Assembly: GCA_032622095.1 (NCBI GenBank)
Contig: CP136064.1
Coordinates: 261,495,863 to 261,559,862, forward strand
From: Siphonodentalium dalli
Taxonomy: Eukaryota; Mollusca; Scaphopoda; Gadilida; Siphonodentaliidae
DNA length: 64,000 bases
Direction: 5' to 3'
Shown: positions 21,698-33,535 of the stretch, in pieces
Layout: each line of letters starts with the position of its first letter
Position numbering within the stretch: position 1 is the first letter of the stretch
Translations under genes and position numbers: made by a program
The notes under the pieces: generated by a model
Told to the model about the DNA's origin: nothing
The model's database searches: none
Seen by the model: only the letters and a program-made list of their open reading frames with translations

Positions 21698-21911
21698 CGG
21701 AAAGAAGTCAAATCATTTCTTGGCTCAGATATATAGGGTTACTGATGATTCTGCACTCACCAGCTACACACGGTCTGAAATTGCAGAAATATGATTGGCA
21801 TAAATAAGTTCCTATTGTTTCTAAAACGATTTCTCAACCAATCAGCATACAGTGTCACTGATGAGCTTTACACCAACACAATACTGATGATTTTGTATCG
21901 CCAAGGTTATT

Positions 21912-22095
21912 AAACCCAGCTAGAAACTTCAGAAATCTTAACTGGATATATTGGTTTCTGAATTTCTTAAGATTATTTCTTGTTTTGCGTTGCCATCCAC
22001 AACCCGGCTCGGAACTTCAGAAAACTGAACTGGATATATTGGTTTCTGAATTTCTTAAGATTATTTCTTGTTTTGCGTCGCCATCCACAACCTGG
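21912..22095. repeat. 88-bp tandem duplication after PRKRIP1
   Basis: ACTGGATATATTGGTTTCTG plus its continuation to TTGTTTTGCGT occurs at 21941 and 22029, period 88. It lies 215 bp after the stop codon and could be in the 3' UTR. Confidence 0.75.
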
Positions 22096-22105
22096 CTGGG
22101 AACTA

Positions 22106-22235
22106 TGGCTTGTTGCCATTCATCAGAAAGCTCTCGGCGAGAGCTTTCCGATGAATGGCAACAAGTCATATTCCCGACTAAATCCTGAAAAGTTACCCAT
22201 AATTCTGCTGTGGTTATGGAGTCGATTACTTAGGG
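22106..22235. repeat. Palindromic TTGTTGCCATTCATC repeat, full copy
   Basis: CTTGTTGCCATTCATCAGAA then AGCTCTCGGCGAGAGCT pairs with TTTCCGATGAATGGCAACAAG, followed by the tail ACTAAATCCTGAAAAGTTAC shared with 12401 and 34192. Confidence 0.75.
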
Positions 22236-22399
22236 CATTACTGTACATCGCCGCCGAAAATTGTTACACTAACACTAACAACACAACTCCTATGATTTCC
22301 ACTGTATTGTGGATTGTATATAAATATCAGGCTAGAATGACACAAGAATGTGAACTGGTTATCATTAACTTTTTCAGGACGGGAACTTTTGCGAAAACC

Positions 22400-22478
22400 C
22401 TGTGCCAATGCATTATCTTATATATACGAAGTCTCCCATAGGGAGCATCTCATATCTAAGAGAATACATTGGCTTAAC
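22400..22478. repeat. Diverged copy of the AATGCATTCTCTTATATATGCG hairpin
   Basis: CCCTGTGCCAATGCATTATC then TTATATATACGAAGTCTCCC pairs with GGGAGCATCTCATATCTAAG and AGAATACATTGGC. The loop is CCCATAGGG rather than GACCATAGGTC as in the 41, 50, 51 and 63 kb copies, so it is an older or alternative subtype. Confidence 0.65.
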
Positions 22479-22759
22479 AATATTTACCTTGACCTTCTAA
22501 GCAGGTGTATTGTACATGGCAATGGCACCTGATCTTTAATGCTTCGCCAGCGCTGCTCCCGTCATGAAAGGGTTAATGTAAAAGTCTGTTGAGACACGAT
22601 GGTACAACACGAAATGTAGGTTTTAGTTGTACCTCATGGCATGACAAACAAGTGCAATAACATTTAACAGTACTGTGTCATTCTATGTTTATTGCACACC
22701 TGTATTTTGCTGAAACTCACAAAAATAAACGGGTGTGCAATAAATTTTATTATTTATCT

Positions 22760-23095
22760 TTATACGCCCGTTTTAAAAAACGGGACATATTTTGTTATTG
22801 GTCTGTCTGTCTGTCCGTTCGTTGGCTTTTGGTTTCTGGGTGATAACTTTCAATAGGCTCAACTGAATGGAATGAAACTTTTTATGTGGGTTTTAAATAC
22901 TAGCAAAAAACACAGGTAAAGTTTCTAATTGGCCAAATTTCACAAGAGTTATGGCCCTTAACATAAACTGACCAGTGATGGCAAAGCTGGTCCACATCTC
23001 TACCAGGGGAGCTAACCTGATTTATGAATCTGGACAAGCTAGTTATTTCCCAGGGGTCATTGGTTTCTTTGTACAAATTCACCCTCTGCATTGTC
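22760..23095. repeat. Mollusc-type interspersed repeat with CCCGTTTT/AAAACGGG hairpin
   Basis: TATACGCCCGTTTTAAAAAA closes as a small hairpin with CGGGAC, then GTCTGTCTGTCTGTCCGTTC and a diverged 'GAGTTATGGCCCTTAA' unit. A related unit is at 33575-33690. Typical of old dispersed repeats in molluscs. No gene is seen in 22.4-23.7 kb. Confidence 0.55.
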
Positions 23096-23750
23096 TTTCA
23101 TGTTGTGATATAGCCTAGTGGCTGCAACAATGAAAAACCCTAAATGAATAAAAAATTTAAAAAATACATGGTCGGCGACAGTATAGATATCAGGAAACAC
23201 TGTATACCGATATGTTTTACCTGATATAGAATCACCTTTTATTTTATATGTACATATACATTCAAGATATAGATATTTGAAGAAAATGATCTTTATTGTA
23301 TGACTATCGTTTTTCTTTCCCCAATACTGCTATTGTATAGCGATCATTTCCTGACCATTGGATCAGCTACAGTTTGATCTGATGTCATACCACCCTTGTC
23401 CGTAAAAAAGCCGGACGATTTATTATACAAAAATGGTTCCTTCTTTATTCTTGTTACTAGTGGCCAACATGTGGTTTCATATTTAAAATTAATTGTGTTT
23501 TTTAAATAATAAACCTGTTATCGCTGCAATGAATTGATCTGGGCTTCGCATCAAACTTGACACCTGCGGCGGCTTGTTTGATCCAGCGATATGACCTCTT
23601 CAACACGATGTGATACTTCGCCCAGATCAATTCACTGCAGCGATAACATGTATTTACCAGTTTTGCAGTAATATTTATGGTGGTAAATCCATTTTATCAG
23701 GTCAAAGGGTCTCAAGGCCTTCAAAGTGGGTTCATGCAGAATATCATTAA

Positions 23751-24630
23751 AGGTACTCAATCCAATCAGATGCTCCTAAATTACTATTTCTTTGGCTTTG
23801 GGGGTAAAAAATATTTGAATCGAGTTGAGGAACCCACCCATCAACGCTCAGAGTCATCAGATATCGATTTTTTAAGTTTGTTATTCTATTGTTTGCGGCC
23901 CAGAAACATGCCGTCAAAAGGATGGTCTCGGTCAACATTCCGTATGAAGATGGACAACTCTAAAATCAAGTGGTTATTATTACCACTTGATTTTAGAGTT
24001 ATCCATCTTCAAGGCTCAAAATAATTTTGTTTCTACTGACTGTCAAAATGACAGGCACCAAATGGATGGTGTTGGTCATTTCAAAATTGTGCCTGTCAAA
24101 TTTTGAGATGTACTGATTGAGACCGTATTTAAATTTCCAATCAACTTATTATTCGTCAATGAGTGAGCATCCAGTCGCCACCCAGGAAAAACCCAAGTTA
24201 TTTTTGTTTTCAAAAGTTCAAAAATGTTCCCGTCAATTATTACATACAAATGCACTTCACAAACAAGATAATTGCATTAACTCGGAATTAATCTGAACTT
24301 AAAATAGAACTATTTTTTACTTTCAATGTCTGATTTGGCCAGTAATGGCTACTTGGATCTACCGAACAGATTTGCATTGGACAAAATGTCCGACAGATAC
24401 AGAAGTGCACTGGACATAAGCTATTTTTCTTCGGACAATGACCGTGACCGGCCACTTATTTTGAGCCTTGTCCATCTTCATCCGCAATTTGTCCGTTTGA
24501 CCACGTGTTTCTGGGCCAATTATTAGTACACATCTTGAGAAATAACAAACTTCAAAAATCAATATCTGATCACTCTGAGCGTTGATGGGTAGGTTCCTCG
24601 ACTCAAATCAAATATTTTTTACCCCCCCCC
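23751..24630. mobile_element. TTAA-flanked 'AGGTACTCAATCC' element, right arm moved by a local inversion
   Basis: TTAA (23747-23750) then AGGTACTCAATCCAATCAG starts the element; the arms carry GGCTTTGGGGGTAAAAAATA and GAGGAACCCACCCATCAACG. A near-perfect 65-bp hairpin (23946-24010) around GTGGTTATTATTACCAC sits inside. The mirrored arm at 24555-24630 stops after TTTACCCCCCCCCGAA; its missing continuation is found inverted at 24878-24937. Confidence 0.7.
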
Positions 24631-24877
24631 GAAGGAATCATGATTTTCAGGATACATTTCAATGCTTTGAACTTTTCAATGTTTAGCGTAAACTTTGTTA
24701 TTTTATTGGACTAATTGTGCTAATTGGAGTTTTATCTATGGTAACACGTATAATTACATAACAATTAGCTTTACATGAGAAATCTCGTTATTGGAGAGTT
24801 ATCAATAATGAAAATAAGAACAAAGTCAATCTATTTTTTCATGTAATTATTGATGATAGTCGTTTTACAGACTTTAA

Positions 24878-24937
24878 AGGTACTCAATCCGATCAGACGC
24901 TCCTAAATTACTATTTCTTTGGCTTCGGGCCGAACAT
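24878..24937. mobile_element. Displaced, inverted end of the 23.75-kb element
   Basis: TTAA (24874-24877) then AGGTACTCAATCCGATCAGA and CGCTCCTAAATTACTATTTC, stopping at CTTCGGG. It is the terminus missing from 24630. Inverted copies of a 'TTTCAATGCTTTGAACTTTTC' stretch flank this segment (24640-24700 and 24940-25010). Confidence 0.6.
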
Positions 24938-25303
24938 TGAACATTGAACGCTGAACATTGGAAAAGTTTAAAGCATTGAAATGTATCCTGAAAATCATAT
25001 GATTATTGATGTTTGTTGATAAATAACACTGTAACATTTTTGTGTACATATAATAACAATTGTTTCAACAATGCAATTAATGATGATGCTTTTACATATT
25101 TTGCACATATACCCACTGTGATTGCCTTGGGTCCTTTATTTCCTATTTATTTTGATTGATGTGGATCATTTTTAGTCATAACATCAGCCACTTGTCAATA
25201 TTATGTGCATAAAGGTCTTTCCAGATGACGTGTGAATTATGTTATTAATTAGCATGTTAGTAGCGTCCAAGAAGCCGTAAGCTTCTTTAACATCTGAGCA
25301 TCT

Positions 25304-26077
25304 GAATTTAGTGTGTCTGACATTTGCAGAAGGAAGTCCCCAGATGGTGAATTTAGTGTGTCTGACATTTGCAGAAGGAAGTCCCCAGATGGTGAATTTA
25401 GTGTATCTGACATTTGCAGAAGGAAGTCCCCAGATGGTGAATTTAGTGTGTCTGACATTTGCAGAAGGAAGTCCCCAGATGGTGAATTTAGTGTGTCTGA
25501 CATTTGCAGAAGGAAGTCCCCAGATGGTGAATTTAGTGTGTCTGACATTTGCAGAAGGAAGTCCCCAGATGGTGAATTTAGTGTGTCTGACATTTGCAGA
25601 AGGAAGTCCCCAGATGGTGAATTTAGTGTGTCTGACATTTGCAGAAGGAAGTCCCCAGATGGTGAATTTAGTGTGTCTGACATTTGCAGAAGGAAGTCCC
25701 CAGATGGTGAATTTAGTGTGTCTGACATTTGCAGAAGGAAGTCCCCAGATGGTGAATTTAGTGTGTCTGACATTTGCAGAAGGAAGTCCCCAGATGGTGA
25801 ATTTAGTGTGTCTGACATTTGCAGAAGGAAGTCCCCAGATGGTGAATTTAGTGTGTCTGACATTTGCATAAGGAAGTCCCCAGATGGTGAATTTAGTGTG
25901 TCTGACATTTGCAGAAGGAAGTCCCCAGATGGTGAATTTAGTGTGTCTGACATTTGCAGAAGGAAGTCCCCAGATGGTGAATTTAGTGTGTCTGACATTT
26001 GCAGAAGGAAGTCCCCAGATGGTGAATTTAGTGTGTCTGACATTTGCAGAAGGAAGTCCCCAGATGGTGAATTTAGT
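25304..26077. repeat. 45-bp minisatellite, ~17 near-identical copies, derived from a MITE arm
   Basis: The unit (25306-25350 and onward) contains TGTGTCTGACATTTGCAGAA and GTCCCCAGATGGTGAATTT. I see only two differences between units (at about 25404 and 25869). Because 45 is a multiple of three, long open frames exist on both strands, with periods such as SDICRRKSPDGEFSV and SGDFLLQMSDTLNSP. They have no ATG of their own on the + strand and no flanking gene structure, so they are not genes. The unit equals the outer arm of the GCAGAATGAGG MITE plus its flank. Confidence 0.93.
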
Positions 26078-26418
26078 TAGTGGGCTGGAATCACCAAATT
26101 ACCCTCTGGGGACCTCATGCTGCTTAGGCCTCATCTTCTGGGAAGTATCTATAGTCTCAAATTAACATTGTTTTTAGTTACTTTTCACCTTCTGTTCAGT
26201 TTCTATATCCCCTAATTTGCAGAAGATAAATTGCATAATCAAGGTGACTAATGGGTGAACATCACCAGCTTCAACTGGGGAACCTCAATCGGATCCTAGG
26301 TCTCCCATAGCAGTTGAGGCCTCAGCAAAATGATGTCCCCAGAGGGCGAATTTGGTGATGGTAGCCTGCTATGCGTGATAGCATCAATAATTTCACCCTC
26401 TGGTGACCTCATTCTGCA
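26078..26418. mobile_element. 'GCAGAATGAGG' composite element adjoining the 45-bp array
   Basis: A right arm (TGGAATCACCAAATTACCCT to CTCATGCTGC, 26081-26124) follows the array directly. Then comes the spacer (26125-26325, AGGCCTCATCTTCTGGGAAG to GTTGAGGCCTC) and a full hairpin (26326-26417) with loop CCTGCTATGCGTG. Confidence 0.78.
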
Positions 26419-26598
26419 GAAGTCAGACAATCTAAATTCAGCATGAGCATCAGCGTTGCCTTTCTATGAAATTACCTTGTCATTATCTTTTGATCTGATG
26501 TGTGAATGTTGAGTTCTGTGATGATTAAAACCCATTCATTAAGGGAACTGCATTCCTGTGCCATGTTTTCTCTAATATATGCGAGTCTCCCATTGGGA

Positions 26599-26733
26599 TA
26601 TAGAGGATCTACGAGTCTCCAGTTTATAATGAAATTTCCAAACGAGTCCTGTAAAACTTTGGCGAGGTCCAGACCTAATTTACTGGACGAGTTTTGTAAT
26701 TTCCGCTATAAACTGGGGCGAGTTGTAGATTCT
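26599..26733. repeat. Imperfect foldback in 26.6 kb
   Basis: ATCTACGAGTCTCCAGTTTA pairs imperfectly with CTATAAACTGGGGCGAGTTG, and TTTCCAAACGAGTCCTGTAA with ACTGGACGAGTTTTG. Upstream GCGAGTCTCCCATTGGGA resembles the hairpin loop of the 22.4-kb repeat. A 117-codon open stretch across it (26506-26859) looks like chance. Confidence 0.5.
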
Positions 26734-27174
26734 ATTTATTACATGATACAAAATATTGACAAAACATACTTAAATCAACAAATGGGAAGCGAAACTAACA
26801 TCGGCTTCTATAAGGCAGGTGATGACGTTTCACGTAACTATTCGCGTTTACCCGCGTAAAGAAATATTCGCAGATAAATAAAGACTCTTTGGCACATTTA
26901 ATGGCGTATATTTAATGACATAACTTTTCAAACTCTTATTCATGACAGTTTGTTGGAAAAATATTGGAAGCCATAGTATTTTGAGACGTAGCGTATGGAA
27001 TGTTAACAGACGGCAGCCGGAAGTCAAAGATCACCTGGCACTATTTTCTGTTATTAAACGAATGTTTAATGTCCCAATTTATAGAACGGGTTTATTGAAT
27101 GGAATAAGGGTAGGATCATGTAATAAATGAGAGTATACACTGGCTTACAATTTCAACGTAAATATTGTTAGGCT

Positions 27175-27260
27175 AATGTGTTCTCTTATGTATTCTCTTA
27201 TATATGCGATACTTCCTATGGGAGACTTGCATATATAAAAGAATTCGTTGGCACATGTTT
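27175..27260. repeat. Diverged copy of the TTATATATGCGA hairpin
   Basis: GTATTCTCTTATATATGCGA then TACTTCCTATGGGAGACTTG and CATATATAAAAGAATTCGTT form an imperfect hairpin of the family at 22400. A five-fold 10-bp repeat (GGTTCACTCA) follows at 27321-27370. Confidence 0.55.
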
Positions 27261-28124
27261 TTCAAAAAATTTCAGGAAGCTCCCAGTCATGGAAGGGTTA
27301 AAAATTAGAAATATCTTGTTCACTCAGGTTCACTTAGGTTCACTTAGGTTCACTCAGGTTCACTCAGATTAGATTTATTAATTTGATAAGTACTCCATGT
27401 GCATCATTGGAAAATACAAAATTATGTGATAAATGTTATATATGTGAGCTACCGGTATGGGATTTTTGCGAATCGCACCGTCGTATGACAAAAACCAGCC
27501 AATTTAGGACCATAAATTGTATAATTCCCTACTAATGTTCGATGGTTTCACTCCCTACCATCTAAATCCAGATTTAAAGCCACATGGTTGTTTGCGTTCC
27601 AAAATACACCTAATAATATTCGCTTTAGAATTTTTTCCTGGTATCAAAATACATGCAGGTTGAATATATCGCGCAGTAAACAGTGTGTGGAAGATTCTAC
27701 CACTTGCCCTCTCTAATAAAACATTAAAAAAAAACTTACAAGTTTGCAACTGAAGACCTTCTACTACTATATTTCGTTAATATACATGTTTTAGTTCAAT
27801 CCCAGATACATAATAACTGTTTTATTTGTAACACGTAGTTCTGCGCTCTGTTTCAAGGTGCCAACGAGCCATGTCTGTTTAATATTGAGGGGTGAATCTT
27901 GCATACTGGATAAGAAACTAATGAATTAAAACAGATTTCACACCAATATGCTGTTTTTCACACAGTTCCATTTCCATAACTTAACATGAAGTATTTTGAG
28001 ACCAAATTTCATCAAAGTGTGTTATTTGGGCTAAGAAATAGTTTAATTTCAAATAATTTGGTGCTTCATACCAGCCTCTTTGTGGAATCTTGAATACCAG
28101 TTAATTTGAGCATGCTTATTACTA

Positions 28125-31100
28125 CTCTAGTAGCTGAGGGCGTTTTGTATGCACTTTTATGTCCAGAGCAAAACTCTTCACGAATCCACTAATTGAAGGT
28201 ACACGAACAATATTTGGTTGGTGACACATTTCCCATTGAGGGCGAAATGGGTCAAATGGCCACGCCCCTTTTTGCGCGAAGTACTACCACCCGCCGTGAC
28301 TATATCTCCAGAACCGTTGGCCAAAGGGGGTCGTGTGACCACTCAAAATGTGCGGAATGGCCACATTATGGGGGTTCAGTAATACATTTTCATATCCAAA
28401 AGTCAATGTTTTTTAAGATAATTGCCAAAAACCAAAAAAAATCCATTTTAAGGGCCCAATTTTGGGGTTCAGCACTTTTATCTCAAAGCTGAGCCCCCAA
28501 TTCGAATTTTATTGATCTATATCTATCGGTGCCACATATAGGTATAATTTCTGTACCATTATCGGATGGGATTGACCTCCAAGGAGCTCTTGACCCTGAA
28601 AATCCACATTATGGGGGGTCAGTAATACATTTTCATATCCAAAAGTCAATGGTGTTTAAGACAATTGCCAAAAACCGATTTCAGCATGTTACGCACCACA
28701 AGTATACAATACCACCAAGGCCACAGCATATGTATGACACTTTTTAATGAACTATCCGAATTCTCTGATCGACTTAAGAGCACAATTGACCACACACAAT
28801 GGGATTAGCTGGAAATTGCTGCTGAGGATGTGTTGATTCCGACACACAACGTGAGCTCTTCATGCCTGAACATGCCTTGGAAACTGGTGTGCTTTACCAA
28901 AAATTAGGTAAGAATTGTGCTCTAATCAACAGAAATGTACAGATTGAACAAAACAGGTTTTCAAAATTTGTTATCAACATTTAACAGCTGATCTGATTTA
29001 AGTGACCAAGATATGAAACATGCTAAACACTTTTACTAAATGGAATGACCAGCTGTTTGCTTCATGCAGCAGCCACATGTTGCGATCCTAAAATGGGTAT
29101 TGCACCTGGGCATAGTAAAAACATGTTGTAATCAGATGGGAGATGACCATATATACCAGTATATATTTCAGAAGTAATCAATTCTTACAAAAGGACACCT
29201 CATCTCACAAAAAGTTTTAGGAAATGATGGAATGATCACTATTCAATCAATAGTAGAATGAGGCTTTGTCAGTCCCACATTAGTTTTGATTGGCCATGAT
29301 AGTTGCATCACTTGCAGGTTGGAGAAGATGAGGGTCTATAATTTCACTAACATAATTCTTCATAATAGCTAATAGCCCTCATAACTTACCATTTTAAAGA
29401 TATTTTCATTTTCAATACCACCTCAGGTTAAGTGGTCCTGCTAATTTTATATTATGCTGATGGGTACTGCTGGATTGATATGTTTGTAGGTCAAAGCAAT
29501 TCTGTCAAGTACCATCATTTTACCTAAAGTTGGTTATTTTTGCATTGTTTGGCTAACCCGAGCAATTTGTGCAAAAGTCAGTGTCTGTATGCAACATTCA
29601 AGAACATATATACTTCAAAATTTTATTGTGTACGCTGATGTTTGGTAAACAACAGGAATAGTCATCTCAATTATGGCCAGTTTGTAAAAACCAGCACCCA
29701 TTATTAAAATATATTAAAATATATGTTTTTTAATGTTTTCTACACATTGTGGCTTATCCTCGATTCGTTCAGATCGCTTTGCTCTACCTGAATATCATAC
29801 CAAATGTATTAGCATCACCACTAAACTTGGGATGAATACTGCCAAATGAATATATTCTGATAAGGGCAGTGGAAAAATAATGGTTGAGTCTTTTCTAAAT
29901 ATAATTCTAGTAAAACCTACACAATACCGTCTTGGTCTGATAAGACTCAGAGTCATGTTTATTTAGGAGTATAGACATGAAGTCCACCAGTTTCATGAAA
30001 ATTAAATGGGCTCTGCACTAGTAACATCTGGAGTCCTGGGACCCATTAATATTGACAAATGAAACACAAATGAAAAATACATAGTAACTTTCCTCAAACA
30101 TAGATTATAACCTGACAATCATTGTGTTTGAATCAGTGTACATATGTATATGTAGGCATGGCCATAGCATGTTTTTGAAATACTGCAGAGTGCAGACCAT
30201 AAATTTCACTAGAATATACATGTAGTTACTGCATGTACATCACTCACATAAGGCGACTGACACACATAAACGTACCTGCAGGGTTCACAATATTTGACAT
30301 GTAAAGTATATATATATCTCCTGTGCCTATAACATCAAACCAAACGGTTTACAGTACTTTTACTGACATTTTTGGAGTGGCACATATACGTACATAAAAA
30401 ATAAAAGTCAATTTAAAGGGACAAAATGAAAAATAAATTTGTGCAACTATAATGGAGATCTATATTGCATTACAACATCCACAAATCTACAACATCCACA
30501 AATCTACAAAAACATCTGACTATCATAGACATTGGTAATGTGATCATTTTTCCTTGATAAGTTGAAACATGAGGGAGGATTGCATAGCATGGCTACATGC
30601 AGAATGTAGATTTGTATGTATTTATATCTGCATATCAACTGATGCTTGTATTTTTCTTCTAACTCACTCCAGGCTAGCCATTATTTGTTCTAGAATAATG
30701 TACATGTTAGGGAAATTGTAGAACCTTTATACAAAATGGTGATTCAGCCAATCAAAATTGATGTGGGACTGATAAAGACACAACCTGCTCGACTACTGAA
30801 TCATACTGATTGATCAAATTGTAGTAACTCAACATTTACTAAACCTACTTGTGGGCTGAGTATAATTCAATTCAACATTAGAATACCATAAAAACACCCT
30901 GTTCTCCCATAAGTTTAAAGAAAATAACACATTGAACTCATTTACAAGTATATTGCTAATGTGATATATGTCATTCCATTTATAACCATTTTGGCAGCCA
31001 TCTCACATCAAAGGCCATGAAATCTAGATAACAAAAGATGAACTACATTCAAATCATATCACCAGGTAACCTTTTTGTAGGAGTTTTAGGTTACTGATCA

Positions 31101-31664
31101 AATACCGTATAATTGATGATTTCCTCAACATCTTTGTTATTGGGAAAATGTCTGTTTTTCATTCTACGACCAATATATTCCATCCAAAAACCTTATTTTC
31201 AGAGTCAAGAGCTCCTTGGAGGTCAATCTCATCCAATAATGGTACAGAAATTATACCTATATGTGGCACCGATGGATATAGATCAATAAAATTTGAATTG
31301 CTGAACCCCAAAGTGCTGAACCCCAAAATTGGGCCCTTAAACATGGATTTTTTTTGGTTTTTGGCAATTATCTTAAAAACCATTGACTTTTGGATATGAA
31401 AATGTATTACTGACCCCCCATAATGTGGCCATTCTGCACATTTTGAGTGGTCACACGACCCCCTATGTCCAACGGTTCTGGAGATATAGTCACGGCGGGT
31501 GGTAGTACTTCGCGCAAAAAGGGGCGTGGCCATTTGACCCATTTCGCCCTCAATGGGAAATGTGTCACCAACCAAATATTGTTCGTGTACCTTCAATTAG
31601 TGGATTCGTGAAGAGTTTTGCTCTGGACATAAAAGTGCATACAAAACGCCCTCAGCTACTAGAG
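28125..31664. mobile_element. 3.5-kb TIR element with ~470-bp inverted termini, TA flanks
   Basis: The ends are CTCTAGTAGCTGAGGGCGTT and its complement, with TA on both sides (28123-28124, 31665-31666). Arms of about 470 bp (28125-28595, 31195-31664) are closely matched and include GGCCACGCCCCTTTTTGCGC. Both arms carry an open frame reading inward (VGDTFPIEGEMGQMATPLFA...) that begins at TTG, not ATG. The left arm also has an extra partial repeat at 28603-28680. The 2.6-kb interior is AT-rich without a transposase. TA flanks suggest a Tc1/mariner-type insertion; the length and long arms are atypical. Confidence 0.75.
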
Positions 31665-32169
31665 TATACTATGAATCCTGAGTAAATTAATAGGGGGATA
31701 TTAAAATTTTCCTGAATCTCACATACTAGAAAGGGGAGGGTGGGGTGTCACCCTTATGTTGGACTCGTTGTATTTTATGCATTCTGTATTAGGCCACACC
31801 CTGTGGATTGCACATGCTATACACGTCATATGGAATGGCATTTATGAAACACTCATTGTAAAAAGTTGTACAGTACATTTATTTTGAAGCACCTATTTGT
31901 TTATTACAATAAAATACAAGATATGCGATATTATCTTTTCACTGAATTACATAATTATCATTCTTTGTCCATCTGGAAATGATTGTTTTTTCGAGTTCGT
32001 CTGCACAGGTATCTCAGCCATGGGTTATACATACAGGCTTTCATAGAAATTTTGTATGGATGTTCACCATTACAATGGCTTTCAATGAAGTGTCAAGTGG
32101 TTACATTATAATGTTTGATTTTCCCCTTTTATTTAAAAAATTGTGTTTCATACTTCAGATTTGTACCAT

Positions 32170-32195
32170 GGGGGGGGGGGGGGGGGGGGGGGGGG
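32170..32195. repeat. Poly-G run (26 G)
   Basis: An uninterrupted run of 26 G follows TTTGTACCAT. It could form a G-quadruplex and is also prone to assembly length error. Confidence 0.9.
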
Positions 32196-32284
32196 CATGG
32201 CAGCAACAGTGGAGCAACCTCTAGTTTTCCTTGTGGATTTGTGAAACTCTTCTTTCACACAATTTTTCACTTTGTTTCGGAATT

Positions 32285-32770
32285 CATGCTTGCTGCGATA
32301 ACTCAAACAATTTTTGATCTAATCGGCATCAAATTTGGCATGTGAGGTTCTCAGCCCAAAATTCAGATCGAGTTAGAATTTTTTAAAATGGAGTTATGTT
32401 CCAGTAAATTCCAGTTTATATATCTACAAGTTACCTATTCACTTTGATGCTTACTGTATTAAAGCATATATGGTGCGTTATCTCAAATATTTTCTATCCG
32501 ATTGAAACCAAATTTTGGATATGAGTTTCTCAGCCCAAAACACAGATCGAGTTTGAATATCGGTTTCATCCGAGTTTTCTATATGGAGTCACGCATGGCC
32601 CTTTTTTCACTTAGAATGCACACATGCTGCAATAACTCAAACATTTTATCTGATCAGAACCAACTTTAGTATGTGAGTTTGTCAGCTCAAACAGATCGAT
32701 TTTGAATATGGATTTGATCAGATTTTGTTTTACGGAGTTATGGCTCTTATTCAAATTTAAAAACACAATT
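32285..32770. repeat. Three diverged 'ATAACTCAAACA' repeat units
   Basis: Units start near 32290, 32471 and 32626 (TGCTGCGATAACTCAAACA, TGGTGCGTTATCTCAAATA, TGCTGCAATAACTCAAACA), each with TTCTCAGCCCAAA-like and CAGATCGAGTTTGAAT-like blocks. An old dispersed repeat with no preserved frame. Confidence 0.6.
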
Positions 32771-33269
32771 TGTTTTAACCACCACTTAGTCATGTGAATT
32801 TATTTAACTAGCGTTCTAGGTCCTTGGATGCTTGAACTTACATTAGATCAAACAGGACAGAGATAGTTGATTTAACCACTGTTATCCATTCCATGTCTTT
32901 TAACCTTTTCCTATTATAATATAACTATATTATTTTGATATCTCAACATAAATATAACTTCTAACACTATGGTAATGGCGACAGGTTCTATAGTTTAGTT
33001 GTTATATTAACCCAATACCCAATATATAGCATTTATTAACAAATCAGCCATAAATTAATATGGAACATGACACATGATAAACAACATACATGCAAAATGA
33101 CAACATACTACACAAATGTGTGTACACAAATAGACAAAACATGCACGCACAACCTTTGGTAAGCCCCGATAGTGTGAAGATATGCATTAATACAAAGAAG
33201 TATTTACACGTATTTACAAATTGCCCTGATGTTCCTCGATCATAGAGCGAACAAAGTTTAAGCATTATT

Positions 33270-33535
33270 CCAAAGTCATGATTAAAATAAGTTTTCTATA
33301 AGTTTAATTATCAGGTTTCCAATTTTTTGAATCCAAGCTTTATAAACACACATAGTCGTGTTAAAATAGGTATATTTTGGACAGTCATAAGCTTGTAATA
33401 CTTTTCTCTTATCGGTGGGTTCCAATAATATTCCGGTATATATTTAGTTCTAAGATCATTAAGTTTCTTACATTCAATCATGAAGTGGAATTCATCACCA
33501 ATAGCGTCTTCACAGAGGTTACACGTTGAGCTACA
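33270..33535 (-). pseudogene. LINE C-terminal zinc-knuckle fragment (minus strand)
   Basis: Read on the minus strand: TCNLCEDAIGDEFHFMIECK, then KLNDLRTKYIPEYYW and continuing to a stop near 33285. The C-x2-C...GDEFH...C pattern followed by RxxYIxxYY is the C-terminal block of a LINE reverse transcriptase group common in invertebrates. Only the last ~85 codons remain. The related block at 54.6 kb supports this reading. Confidence 0.7.

Noticed and set aside
21597-21794. 65-residue basic peptide in another frame over the last PRKRIP1 exon
   Set aside because: The frame disagrees with the intron phase and replaces the acidic tail expected of the family; it is a shadow frame.
21980-22441. 153-codon open frame after PRKRIP1
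   Set aside because: It spans a tandem duplication and two palindromic repeats; it has no domain similarity and no coding-like conservation between its duplicated parts.
25304-26077. CRISPR array
   Set aside because: The units are contiguous and identical with no unique spacers, and the DNA is from an animal.
25249-26080. Long open frames on both strands (up to 264 codons) with 15-residue repeats
   Set aside because: They are the translation of the 45-bp minisatellite. The frame stays open on several frames and both strands only because 45 is a multiple of three; the unit matches a non-coding MITE arm.
26506-26859. 117-codon open frame
   Set aside because: It covers an imperfect foldback and hairpin fragments; no domain, no splice sites and no similarity to known proteins that I can see.
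31159-31596. 145-codon protein gene on the minus strand
   Set aside because: It lies in the inverted terminal repeat of the 28.1-31.7-kb element, starts at TTG and has no recognised domain. Kept only as an observation about the arms.
32170-32195. Poly-G run as a regulatory G-quadruplex
   Set aside because: No gene nearby to regulate; homopolymer length may be an assembly artefact. Recorded as a repeat only.
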